Positions 37,103 to 48,869 of a stretch of DNA of 64,000 bases are shown here, in pieces. The DNA lies in NCBI RefSeq assembly GCF_050908995.1, contig NC_135129.1, positions 496,001 through 560,000 on the forward strand. The letters run 5' to 3'. The position numbers were made by a program, and so were the translations under genes. The notes below the pieces were generated by a model that was not told the origin of the DNA, searched no databases, and saw only the letters and a list, made by a program, of their open reading frames with translations. How positions within the stretch are numbered: position 1 is the stretch's first letter; every line of letters starts with the position of its first letter. This stretch comes from Andrena cerasifolii (lineage: Eukaryota > Arthropoda > Insecta > Hymenoptera > Andrenidae).

Positions 37103-40100
37103 TTACACCGCGGTGCGAGGCCGGACCGATGCAATAGTTTCACTATTTTCGGAGTGAGACCTTTTTCGCTTTTTCAAGCTTTTGGATTTTTCTTTCGCTC
37201 TTTCTGCTAATATAAATTGAGGCTCCCGAATAGGCATGCACCTATTGTGCCGACTATCTACTAATTCGGGTAGCATGCATTCTAAATAAAATTGAACCAG
37301 TTTTGGCTCCATTTCTCTTTTCCAAAACGCATCATCTGTTTCTATTTTTATAGATTTCAGCCCCTTCGGGGTCCAAACGCAAAATATACAGTACTTTCTG
37401 TCAGTAATATGTAACTGACCTTGTACTTGATAAAAATAGTGATGCGTTTTGTTCATTGAAATACCTGTTTTACGTGTGAACATGCGCCGGAAAGCAGGTA
37501 CTTTTTCAATCGCTTCTTCCGGCGAAAAGTTCTCCGCTGATTTGAGGCATTTGATTTCCACAATACCCTCTTGACCGATGATACCATCTGGTGAAGCTCC
37601 TAAGAAGGGGATGCAGCTGTCGATGAAAATTCCACATTCTGCAATATCTGTATATTGCTTCTTCAATTCTTCGCAAGCAATTTTCTCGCATTCTTTCCCG
37701 TATTCCACCGCGGGTGCACTAATTATCTTCGGATACAGAAATGATTTTACTGCATTTGCGCAAAGCGTGTCAGGTTGGCGACGACACACTTGTCCAAAAT
37801 TGGATGCTGTCAACAATTTGGACCTGTACTGCAACCATTTGCGGTTCTTTGCTTGTCCGATTGTTTCATCTTCAATGGCATGTCTTTTCTCTTGCCAGTC
37901 ACTGAGCATTTGCATATGCTTTTCCCGCTCCAGTTCATACATTTCTGATGGCATGTCTGGCTTCTGTGCATTTTGTCCATAATCAGAATCTTTCTGCGAG
38001 GGCAATTGCTTGCGTACATATCGCGCGGCCTTCGTTTCCTTCTGTTTCGCAGCTCTCTTTTCCTTTTCTTTCTTCTTCTTTTCTTCCATTTGGCGAACAA
38101 CCTCGGGTGTTTTCTTCCTCATTACCGCATTCAATCGCGAGTGCATTTGATTACTGTTGTACTCCATGATAGCAGCAGCACATCTTCCTGTATATGATCC
38201 TCTTTCGGCGAAATTTAATCTTTTTCCGCCAATGTACTTGGCAATTATCGCGTTTAAACTTTCCACAACGTTATTATTAGTGTTATAGAGTAAGCTCTCT
38301 GCATGAGCTAACAGTGGACGAAGTATTTCTTTTACGTCCTGGTACACCCCAATTTTCATCAATTCTGGAACGATGTTTCTTTCATTCTCTTTATTCTTTC
38401 CATCGCAAAAATATTCTAATTGTGCACACTCTTTGTGTTCACCAAACACGTGGCTCGGAACATTCTGTATGTCGCCATACAAATTCTTCGTTTTCTCGTC
38501 GATTGATACATTCTGCTGTATCTAAATTTTGCGGCTTTTATGATGTCCGTGCGTATCCGGCGAGTGCTACTTTCTACAGCTTGTCTCAATGGTCCAGGTG
38601 TAGTCTTCTTCACAATTGCTTTCATTTTTGTGCAAAAGTTTCGCAACAAATGATTCGTGCATTCAATTTTTTTTACACGAATCTGTCTTTTATACGGGTG
38701 TTACGTTCGGAACAAAAAATTTTTCTTTTTAAGACGGGGTATGCATTAACAACGCCTAGCGTTATGGGAAATCCCTCGTTGATCATACTCCCGCCTAGTT
38801 AGTTAATAATAAATTAGTAAAATCAGAACCCCTTCTTCGAAGCATCGTCGCCTCGACATATTGCCGTCCCGTGATAAGGATAAGGCGGTGCTGACGCAGC
38901 GGCGTTCTCACTAGAAAGTCGCGCTCCGAAAGACCCAGTGGCTCTCTTGCTGTACCGAATTCGCTCTGTGTAAGCGGCAGGAGTGTGGTTCAACAATGCC
39001 TTGCAGCATTGTGGGAGAGCCCTCGTTGAGCGCACCTCTGACCGTCGCGCTAAACATTGTAACATAACCAGTAACGGCTACATCAGGAATGCGCACACTG
39101 GGTTCCTTCTTGGAAGATTGACGGAATTGTATACTTTACATCCGGTCACCGATGCAGGGAACGACGCCTTCCCACGGTTTTGTCGCACGTTTCGTGGATT
39201 GTTAATTAGTTAGGAATTGTTCTTTTAGACCCCTATCACAATTCCTGATAGTCAACCGACTGTGGGATTCCCCTAGTCAGAAATTGTGTATATAAATTTA
39301 TGTATGATGAGGAAAAGGCCTTCAGCTGTGTGAAATTGTACTGTGTTGATGTCATGGTTTATAGTGCGTACATATGTTCCGCAAATACAGTTAATATAAT
39401 TTTCTCGATCATATATTTGAATCAAGAGAGTATGACGGATGGATGTGAGCAAACACACATACACCCCGCCTCGCTAAGTAGAGGGGCCCATGCATGGTCA
39501 AGCGATAAGATGCAGCGTAAGCTTTTTCGACGCGGACCCACCCTGGCCGCTGCCGAGAGCGTGAAGCTGCAACACTCTGTGACGATAAATCGTGAGGTGC
39601 GTGTCATTGGGTCCGCGAAGTCTTATAGAGATAGAGTTCTCCGGTCTACTGTGTAACCGCGTGAAAAACTCAACTTTGCGAAACAATTCAAATCCTAAAC
39701 TTTTCAAAACTAATTATTCGCTTAACTTACTCAGTTAATAATTTAATTTACATTATTTCCGTTTCAATTTATAATTCAAATCAAGTGTGTGTGTGTGTGT
39801 GTTTTCGCGTCTAATCCTTCTTTCTGATTCAGGTTTATCAGCGATCCAGAAAGTTTTCCAAAACTCAAAAAGCGAATTTAAAAGCAGATTTACATTTATA
39901 TTATTGCGACTGTCTGGTGAGTTCCCTTTCTTATCTTTTTCTTTACCACTTATTTGGCACTGTTAAAATTTAATGCATCTAACTAATAATTTCTGACAGT
40001 CAAACGACTGTGGGATTTCCCTAGTCAGAAATTATAATCAATTATATTAGTACCTGAACTTTATACAATTATTGATCGATCATTTCCATAATTTATGTTA

Positions 40101-41658
40101 TGTTCTTTTGATTTCATCCGTTATTCAACATTAAAATTTTATTTATACTCAAACTCTACTAGTGAATTACCTATCTGATTCCATTGAAAAGACCCGTATG
40201 GGACTGGAGCAACGACGATCCCAAAATCTACCCCTTATCCTTCTGAGAAGGTACCTAAATAATTATTAACTAAAAGAATCGACTGTTACGACTGCGGCGA
40301 GCTTCCTTGCTTTTTCTAAATCATAAACTCAATCCAGCAATACTTGATAGTCTAACGACTGTGGGATACCCCTAATCGATATTGCGTCTAAAAATCGTGC
40401 CGCTCGAACACTAAAGGCCGCGGCACGTAACACGGGTCAGCATCAATAATCTTCTTATACACGCTGCTGTCCCCATCAGCAATCAGAGTAGAATAAACGA
40501 GCCCACGTTTTTCTACGCTAGTATTGAATCCTTCTACTATAGCATCGCTTTCCATAGCAGTCGATGCTCGAGATGTGTTCCAGTTTTTGAAGCATATGTG
40601 CTTTCGGGGTTCTTTCTTGTTTTTCGCAGCAATCCGACAAATTCTGCAAACTTTATTTCTAACGCCGTAAAATAAAACTTTCTTCGTATGATAGCCAACT
40701 ATCACGCCGACTCCAGACGCAGAATCGTAACATCCACTGCGGTACGATCTCTTCATCCAGCTTCCATCGGCCACAACGGGGATGTGAGGGGTCCCTGATC
40801 CGGGAAGAACGTCGCCTCTTTCAATTGCCAAACGTTTTTCTTCTTTAACCGCTGCTAACATCTCTTCTTCTGCAGCGACAATTGCAGACTTGACGAATTC
40901 ATCTTGATTCTTCACAAAGTCTCTCTTCGACATACAACGTACGTTCACTCCTGCAAAAGTGTGTTCCAAGTGGGCGTAGCTGCCTCCACATAAAATTGTT
41001 GCATTAACGGCGCCCTGATTGCAATCCACTTCTTCGGCTTCGTCCGATTGATTGCAGATTTCAGTTTTATAATGACATAAAGTGCACATTACGCTGAAGA
41101 TGCTCTTGAAGCCACGCCGTTTTACACCAGTTATGCGTAGGTGTTCAATGCCACAGTCTTCCCTATCTTTTGCATGCTTACCTATTTTTTGCAATTGAGT
41201 AAGTACATTTGCGAAATTCATTATATCGTTGCTATTTAGGAGGCGCGATTGCTCTTGTGGCTCGTTCTTCGCAACTTTTTCTATAACGAAGTTTTCTTCT
41301 TCGTTACTTTCTATAGCAAATTCTTCAAGGGCCTCTTCAGTTTCTCCCGAACTGGCCGTATCAGTATCTTCATCAGATGGCAAGTACAGTATCTCTTGAT
41401 GCGTATGATTTCGTCCATCGGATGTTGTACTATACGCTCCTCGGCCACTTCTTCTGGACGTTGTCCTACGGCAGTATCGCCTGCCGTTTTTGCGCTTTCT
41501 TGTTTCTTCTGAAGGGCTAGAGACCTTCTCTTTTGGCGATGTACTCTCCGTTTCGATAATCTCTTTGCGTACGAACGTAAATGTCGCGAACGAAACCGAG
41601 TATTATTGTCCATATCTTCCGGCACGTCCTGCATATCCACATTTCGAGTGTCACTCAT
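37103..41658 (-). pseudogene. Mutator-like transposase with C-terminal YqaJ nuclease domain, split by a solo LTR
   Basis: A minus-strand transposon gene of about 940 codons. It starts at the ATG at 41,658 with a basic arginine-rich region and an acidic segment. Then come a Cys-rich part and a transposase core: ADGSWMKRSYRS (about 40,760), SDAIVEGF and ADGDSSVYKK (to 40,440). After the solo LTR (38,699-40,432) the core continues with TNNNVVESLNAI (about 38,270). The last 250 residues form a YqaJ-type nuclease domain: SKLLTASNFGQV, GKECEKIACEEL, GASPDGIIG and VEIKCLKS, with the D...E.K residues of the PD-(D/E)XK fold. Besides the LTR, shifts near 41,385 and 38,510 break the frame. The core is related to the Kolobok-like transposase at 53,508. 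Confidence 0.82.
38699..40432 (+). mobile_element. Solo LTR of the 7,168-19,425 retrotransposon family
   Basis: 1,734 bp from TGTTACGTTCGGAAC to CGGCACGTAACA, flanked by a 4-bp CGGG duplication (38,695-38,698 and 40,433-40,436). It interrupts the YqaJ-domain transposon gene. It carries all five structural motifs with sequence differences. Small frames inside are not genes. Confidence 0.95.
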
Positions 41659-41990
41659 TTTACACTTAACCAACAAACACAACACAAACACAAATACAAC
41701 ACAAACACAAACACAAACACAATACAACGCAACGCAACGCAACACAACTCAAAATCCTTGTGCCCGTTGCACAAAAACATAAACGCGAACCGTGAACGTG
41801 AAACGTTAATTCAAAGATTCGTCTGTGGTGCGTTCTGAAACAAATGACGCTCTACAAACCCGGCAACGGCGCAGACAGTCCGTTGCGCAGAGAGTCATAC
41901 CGTTCAAAGAAAGCAAACCACGCGGACGTCCCAGCAAGTTGGGATAAATAGAGAATATGAATAACGTAAGTATTATATTGTATACTGTTA
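41659..41990. other. 5' flank of the YqaJ-domain transposon gene
   Basis: Contains an (AACACAAAC)-like simple repeat at about 41,670-41,740. No terminal inverted repeat matching 36,852-37,096 was found by eye. No gene. Confidence 0.5.
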
Positions 41991-42380
41991 TACAGAGTGA
42001 TTCTCTGGCTAGAGTCTTCAAAGGCGATGCTGCCAATAAGCCGCATCTCGCTGAGTTTCGTGGATTTAGACGCTCGAGACGAGATTCACTACGGCATGTT
42101 AAAAATTCTGAATTCTTCATCGAATCGATTTGGCGGTGATACTAATGAATTCCTGGCGTTCTGCTGATCAAAAATATGTCAAATGTCATGTAAATCGGAC
42201 TATTACGAAGTTAGCTTGGGGCCATTTTCATCTGCACGCCATCGATTGACGCCATTTCCGCAAAGATCTGTTGAGAAATGCAGAACGTGGAATTCGTCAC
42301 TTCCACGAAACTCAGCGAGGCGCGGCTTATTGGCGGCATTGTCTTTGAGGACTCTAGAGAGAGAATTACCCTACATGTTC
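41991..42380. mobile_element. Inverted-repeat element (about 390 bp)
   Basis: The left arm (about 41,991-42,066, ACAGAGTGATTCTCTGGC...CGCTGAGTTTCGTGG) pairs with the right arm (about 42,292-42,378, CCACGAAACTCAGCGAGG...GAGAGAATTACCCT). No coding capacity. Confidence 0.7.
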
Positions 42381-42387
42381 ATATCGA

Positions 42388-42502
42388 CGCGCGTTACGAA
42401 AAGTTACTTCTCAAAAGTAGCATGTTTCATTTTTTCTACATGCAGTTGTCCGTAAGAAAAAAATGAAACGTGTTACTCTTCGTAACGCGCATCGATATAC
42501 TC
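42388..42502. repeat. Long hairpin
   Basis: GACGCGCGTTACGAA...GTTTCATTTTTT pairs with AAAAAAATGAAAC...TTCGTAACGCGCATC around a centre near 42,445. It adjoins the previous inverted-repeat element. Confidence 0.65.
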
Positions 42503-42546
42503 TTACTATTTGTCATAAAATAATACATTCATTATTTCATTTCCAG

Positions 42547-43463
42547 ATGAAAGAAGCGCTCAATGAAGCGAGGCGAGAGGAGGATAAGGAGGGACAGGAG
42601 GAAGAGGAGGTAAAGGAGATAAATGAGACGAAGGAGGCGAAGGAGAGGGAGGTGATAACGTTGAGGGCGGAATTGCAACAGGTAATTATGTGCAATGTGG
42701 TTTATGTGACCGTGATAGCATAAGTGTGAATCAGAATTAGGCAAAATGTAATCTAATTACAAATTACAATTAAAATGTAATTGCGTAAGTGATTACACAT
42801 TTTTTTCTGTAATCATTAATTTATGTGGTTTACCACAATATTTTGTGTACTTGCGTAATTGATTACACATTATTTTCTGTCATCGTTAATTTATGACGTT
42901 GACCACAATATTTTGTGTACTTGCGTAATTGATTACACATTATTTTCTGTCATCGTTAATTTATGACGTTGACCACAATATTTTGTGTACTTGTGTAATT
43001 GTTTACACATTATTTTCAACATATAATATTTTGTCAACTACCTAAAAACGATTACAGAAAATAATGTGTAATCAATTACACAAGTACACATAATATTGTG
43101 GTCAACTACCTAAAGATTACAGAAAATAATGTGCAATCACTTACGCAATTACATTTTAATCGTAATTTGTAATTAGATTACCTTTTGCCCAACTCTGGTG
43201 TGAATATTATTTCGTTTGTGTCCGATATTTTTTATGTTATGTAATTTTATGAAAATGTAATTATTATGTTACTGTTCCAGATCAAAAAGGCGCTGAAACG
43301 CCTTACTTACCGGCGCGGAGGCGGGTCAGGAGGAAGGCGGGGAGGAAGGCGCGGAGGCGGTTGGAGAGGAGGAAGGCGCGGAGATGGTTGGGGCGGTGGA
43401 AGGGGGGGGGGCAAGGGGTTCCCACCAAATTATTATTTATCAATAATTATTTTTTTTTTATAA
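42547..43463 (+). CDS. Possible two-exon coiled-coil / Gly-Arg-rich protein fragment
   Basis: An exon-like segment at 42,547-42,681, bounded by a TTTCCAG acceptor and a CAACAG/GTAATT donor, encodes a strongly charged heptad helix (EARREEDKEGQEEEE...ITLRAELQQ). A second at about 43,281-43,463, after a CTGTTCCAG acceptor, continues in the same phase with IKKALKRL, extending the helix, and then an RGG-like Gly/Arg/Trp-rich tail from a GGAGGCG minisatellite (about 43,310-43,425). The intervening sequence holds a hAT-like MITE. No upstream exon with a start was found, though exon 1 begins with ATG. It may be a host gene piece or a gag-like relic. Confidence 0.35.
42732..43197. mobile_element. hAT-like MITE (466 bp)
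   Basis: Ends CAGAATTAGGCAAAATGTAA and TTTTGCCCAACTCTG with long inverted repeats. Exact 8-bp duplication GTGTGAAT at 42,724-42,731 and 43,198-43,205. The interior has about three tandem copies of a 64-65-bp unit containing TTGCGTAATTGATTACACAT. Related to 59,827-61,692. Confidence 0.92.
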
Positions 43464-43476
43464 ATAAATATATATA

Positions 43477-44663
43477 CAGGGTGTCCCACTAAGGAGTGGA
43501 CAGCGCGATATCTCTTAAAGTATTGTCGATAAAAATATAAAAAAATAGGGAATTGCATGGTTCGAGGGGGCCCATTTATTAGCGCGACCGAATTTTGTTT
43601 TCGATTATTATTTTAAAAGATACGATGGTCAAGTTCGGTTTTTCAAATGGAACTATTTTTTTTTAAGACCTGAGTTGATAGTGCGTTCCAAGACAAATTC
43701 AATAAGCTTTAATGTATACACTTTATTTCCACTGGTTTTTAAGATATTGCGCTTGCAAATTTACTGATTTTCACTGCAAGAAACCCCTCTGGAATGGCAA
43801 AAACCGGGGGCGGTTTTACTGGCGCCACGGGTGACACTGCCTGTTGAAACTGATACCTACCTGCCAAAGGTCTACGACAGGGTTCGCAGGCCCAAAAGCT
43901 GGACAATTCTTTTCCGTCAGAAATGCTACTTAGGTAGGTACATCTGCGGTATCGAGAAGCGCATCGTTACTTTTATTTCGCACTTGCTTCTACGCTCGGA
44001 TGGCCGGTTCTTTTGGGAGGGATGCAAGTTGGATTGGTTAAGTTAGGAGGAGTGAAAGTTGCTAGACTAAATTTCAACCATAGGGAGCAGATTGTATCAG
44101 AACCAATCAGATTTGCATCCCTCACAAAAGAACCGGCCATCCGAGCGTAGAAGCAAGTGCGAAATAAAAGTAACGATGCGCTTCTCGATACCGCAGATGT
44201 ACCTACCTAAGTAGCATTTCTGGCGGAAAAGAATTGTCCAGCCTTTGGGCCTGCCATTTCTGGCGTAGACCTTTGGCAGGTAAGTATCCATTTCAACAGG
44301 CAGTGCCACCCGTGGCGCCAGTAAGACCGCCCCCGGTTTTTGCCATTCCAGAGGGGTTTCTTGCAGTGAAAATCAGTAAATTTGCAAGCGCAATATCTTA
44401 AAAACCAGTGGAAATAAAGTGTATACATTAAAGCTTATTGAATTTGTCTTGGAACGCACTATCAACTCAGGTCTTCAAAAAAAATAGTTCCATTTGAAAA
44501 ACCGAACTTGACCATCGTATCTTTTAAAATAATAATAGAAAACAAAATTCGTTCGCGCTAATAAATGGGCCCCCTCGAACTATGCAATTCCCTATTTTTT
44601 TATATTTTTATCGACAATACTTTAAGAGATATCGCGCTGTCCATTCCTTAGTGGGACACCCTG
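43477..44663. mobile_element. Mariner-like foldback element, copy 1 (1,187 bp)
   Basis: Begins CAGGGTGTCCCACTAAGGAG and ends with its inverse, flanked by TA on both sides. It is a nearly full-length palindrome with a centre near 44,070. The roughly 70-codon frames in each arm are mirror images and lack family features. The closest relative is at 58,445-59,633. Confidence 0.9.
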
Positions 44664-44665
44664 TA

Positions 44666-45175
44666 TAGCAATATTGTATGGCAAGAGCCGCAGCCTGTTT
44701 AGTTCGGGGAAACGTAGTGAGAGATGTTAAAAACTCTCCTCGGATCCAGATCACTACTTGCAAGTCATTCCAATTTTTTTATTTCTATCTCATAATTTTG
44801 AAAATTATATATCGTAGGACATTTCTAAAGACATCTCATTCGTCGAAATCGGTGTATCCGTACAGTCTCTAGAGCGTAACATCTGGACATACAAACATAG
44901 CCTGATAAACACAATACCCTCCTTTACGTGCCACAGTCGGGTAAAAACATTACGTTTTACATTTTATTAATACATAATCCACCGCAAGCAACAGTATATG
45001 CTTCTCGAACTGAGATTAGAAACCGCCGAATAGCCCAAATCCGCAACTCGAAGAGAGATAACGGATAAACATAATATATCTTTTATTCTAATTTATCCAG
45101 ATATTATCATTGCCCATCTTTGTTCTCCAGCCGCTTCGCCGTGATTCATTCAAGCCTTCCTGACGACAAATAGTA
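44666..45175. other. Unassigned DNA
   Basis: No gene or repeat recognised between two foldback elements. Confidence 0.45.
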
Positions 45176-46521
45176 CAGTATTGTCTCGTTAGCGACTCGA
45201 TTTTGTGTACACGATACCGACTCTTCGCTATCCCCACCACTTTTGTCTCACTCTTGCCCGGCGAAAGCTAGAGCGAGATGGAACGAAAGCGAGCGAGAGG
45301 CACTGAAAGCGAGCGAGGACGGTACGAGACCGACGACGCGTTGATGTTTTATCTCGCTCCGTCTTTCGGACGCCTGACACTCTGTCCTTTGCGTGCGCGA
45401 CGGGCGTGCGCGATGGTCGCAAGCGCGTATCGTGGGCACGAAACCGCTTCGCAAAATCTTGACGCAGGCCCGGTTCAAGTCTTTTTTGCGCCCTAGGCGA
45501 ACTTGGCAAATTGTAATATTTTATTTTGAAGTATATTTTAAACAATACCAGCAATGAAAATACCATTATGCACCTCTTGTCGACTTTCCGCCCTAGGCAT
45601 TGGCCTAATTTTGCTTATAGGGACAAGCTAAGCTTACAGGCAGAGATCATTATGTACATAGCCAAAGAAAGTACATATATATCGCGTCTTAGACTAAATA
45701 AATCATTTATACTTTTGAAAAATGAAATTCTAATATTTTCTATTTTATGTACATATTTGTAACAACTATGCCAAATTTCCTAAATGAAAGGAAAGCCAAT
45801 CTCGACTACCTTCGTACAATTGTATATATCAGCAACCAAGCAACAATTCATGCGCAGTCAGAGCACATACATAATTGTACGAAGGACGTCGAAACTGGCC
45901 TTCCTTTCATTTAGGAAATTTGGCATAGTTGTTACAAATATGTACATAAAATAGAAAATATTAGAATTTCATTTTTCAAAAGTATAAATGATTTATTTAG
46001 TCTAAGACGCGTTATATATGTACTTTCTTTGGCTATGTACATAATGATCTCTGCCTGTAAGCTTAGCTTGTCCCTATAAGCAAAATTAGGCCACTGCCTA
46101 GGGCGGAAAGTCGACAAGAGGTGCACAATGGTATTTTCATTGCTGGTATTGTTGAAAATATACTTTAAAATAAAATATTACAAATTGCACTGCAACTGTT
46201 TTAAACTACGAATAAAAATTCAGAGTAAGGTCATCAATAAACTCAAATAAATGTATTATAATAAAGGGCGCAATTTGACAAGTTCGCCTAGGGCGCAAAA
46301 AAGATTCGTGACGGGCCTGCGTCAAGATTTTGCGAAGCGGTTTTCGTGCCCACGGTAAGCGCTTGCGACCATCGCGCACGCTCGCCGCGCACGCAGTGTT
46401 CTATCTCGCTCCCCCCTCCGGCCAAAAAGAAGCGAGAAACGAACACTCGGAATTAGGGTTCTGTTCACGATACCGACTCAACGCCGGTCCCGACCAGCGA
46501 GTCGCTAACGAGACAATACTG
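45176..46521. mobile_element. Foldback element with CAGTATTGTCTCG ends (1,346 bp)
   Basis: CAGTATTGTCTCGTTAGCGA at the left pairs with the inverse at the right (…GCTAACGAGACAATACTG), with TA on each side, consistent with a Tc1/mariner-type insertion. The inner arms (about 45,496-45,830 and 45,880-46,190) are also inverse copies around a centre near 45,855. Mirror-image 64-codon frames lie in both arms; no transposase recognised. Confidence 0.85.
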
Positions 46522-46523
46522 TA

Positions 46524-48060
46524 ATAGGGGAAATGCGGCAACAACGCGATATGACTCTCGATACGTATCGGCAACTATGTCTTTCCTACATTTATCGGTT
46601 AGCTTGGACTTCCACCGGTTCTGATGGTACATGGCGCGAATATACCATTAGCGCCGGTGACGGAGAATCCTTGAAGCATAATTCTGTCATTTCTCGAGTC
46701 TGTCTCAGTACACGAGTTATAAATTCATTATTATTTCAACGTACGGTGCTTATTAGCGTTCAAACGCACCAGACCCGTCTGCACGGATGTCTACTGGAGA
46801 CAACTATATCCGCAAAAGCTTCCTTCTTGCCGATTCCACCACGTAAGTTGGTTGAAACGGTTTGTTTACTACATCGCGTATACGTACATACTTTTCCTAG
46901 CTTGGTGAGCGTACGCACACATTCAAGGCCCGATGAGACGGCAGCCTTAACGATGAGTGCTAAACACCGGTCCCAACCAGCGAGAGCTCAGCGAGGAAGT
47001 ACTTTAAAGTAAAAGGGACGATAGACAACATTTTCAAGCACGCAACTAATACAGAAAATATTTATACAACCGTTTACAACCTTCTTCAATTTAAACTATT
47101 TTTTATAATTCTCCAAAGAACGAATATAAATAAATTGTATGGTAGCATGTTTTTAACAGTAAATATGGTGTACCTTGAATTCTAAGTTTATTAAATATTT
47201 TCTAATTAATCCTACCTTTAACATTGATTAAATATGTAAATTATGTTATACGTATTCAGTGGATTGGTGGAATTGGTTTAAATTTGAGTTTTCAGATGTG
47301 AAGGAAACATACAAGAAGCAAACAGAGCATCGAAGCGGAATAAAATCGTTTAATTAATATAATACTATGTCCCAATTTATTATTTTTCTCCTCTAAATTA
47401 TACATTTTACCACATTCATAATGAAATTCGATTTTGTATATACATATTTCTTAAAACTCTAAAATAATAAAATTTTACGTGAAAATGTGCTTATTGCATT
47501 TGCTCGTGCAGCAGGGTACTTTCTCTTTCTCTTCTGCTTCGATTATCTGTAAATATATAAAAGCCACATTTTAGTTACAACTTAACGTAGAATTTATATA
47601 GAAATAGAATGACATTTTACTATAGTAAGTGTAGAGACTGACTACAAAATGTATCCGAAGAAGATGAGAGCGTATAGCAGAAAGTCTTGTTACAGGAAAT
47701 TTGAATGCTAATGGTAATAATTCAGCGAAAATGAACGAAGAGATCCAATATTTTTAACGCTCAATTTATTGGTGTTGGAATAAAATTAATTTAGTACGTT
47801 TATTGGTGAATAAAAATATTGTTAATGGGAAATTAATAAAAGCAATGAATAGCGTGGCAAGTACTGTGGATTTTAAAGTATTACGAATATCTCACAAAAG
47901 ATTGAAAAATATCAAGGAAGATGTGTTTTCAGCATACTTTCTTCACGAATGTGACTTGCTCTACATTGCAAGCAGTCCGCCATAATTTTCTTAATTCTTA
48001 ATGCTATGTCTTTTGACAAATTTTGTTGATTTACCTTACTTGGCAATTTTCCAGAAACTT
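46524..48060. other. Unassigned DNA
   Basis: A 159-codon frame at 46,533-47,012 has no recognisable domain and unremarkable composition; I do not call it a gene. The rest is AT-rich without visible features. Confidence 0.4.
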
Positions 48061-48076
48061 GTGAGAAAGAAGATGC

Positions 48077-48232
48077 TTCATTTCTATCCAAGCCTGTGCA
48101 TCCCCTTCATTTCTATCCAAGCCTGTGCGTCCCCTTAATTTCTATCCAAACCTGTGCGTCCCCTTCATTTCTATCCAAGCCTGTGCGTCCCCTTCATTTC
48201 TATCCAAGCCTGTGGGTCTCCTTCATTTCTAG
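48077..48232 (+). repeat. 30-bp minisatellite
   Basis: About five tandem copies of CTTCATTTCTATCCAAGCCT plus GTGCGTCCCC, with few differences. Similar CCAGAAACTT(g/a)TG(a/c)GAAAGAAG blocks lie on both sides (about 48,051 and 48,350). Confidence 0.9.
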
Positions 48233-48869
48233 AAGTTTTACATAAAAACTCTATATTAAAAATAGTTTGCTGGTATAAAAATAAGTATGCTTGTAATAAA
48301 TGCAATTTGTTACAATAAATTACTTTTGTACATGCATGGTATAAATTTCCAGAAACTTATGCGAAAGAAGATGCTTCTGTGTTGAACCTTCTCCGAACAA
48401 CTTCCAAGATTGCGACTCTACATAAGAAATCTATTAAAAAAATTTGGCGACTTACCTTGTTATTTGAGACAATAATTCAGTGTTCTATTTAGTGTAAAAA
48501 CTCGTGGCATTTCAAATTTGGACAACTTACATTATTTGACACTTGACAGATTATGAATTGATTGACACTTGGTAGAATATAACTCAATAGTATATACATA
48601 GGTATGTACAATGACGGACGACATTCCCTGCCGAATAATCCCGAGAGTCAACGAACGAAACATGTATTTGAGAGATTGGAACTTTTTTACTAATACTGGA
48701 AATATTGATTTACTGATATCATATTTTCAGAATGTGAAAGTTACAGCAATTAATTGCAATTATTGCTCTTATTATGATTCTTCGGACTATTGTATAAAAC
48801 ATATAACAAGGAAAAGTCTTCAAACCGGTCAACAGTTGATATCCTGATTTTGTTCGTAATTGTTTACGG
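48233..48869. other. Unassigned AT-rich DNA
   Basis: No gene recognised; the 78-codon frame at 48,611 lacks family features. Confidence 0.4.

Noticed and set aside
37946..38198. Plus-strand frames across the YqaJ-domain gene
   Set aside because: Shadows of the Lys/Glu-rich minus-strand coding sequence.
44097..44309. 70-codon frame in foldback arms (also 43,831, 58,681 and 59,066)
   Set aside because: Mirror images produced by palindromes; no family resemblance. Mentioned only as a curiosity in the foldback finding.
46533..47012. 159-codon open frame
   Set aside because: No recognisable domain or homologous copy in the window; composition looks like random open DNA.
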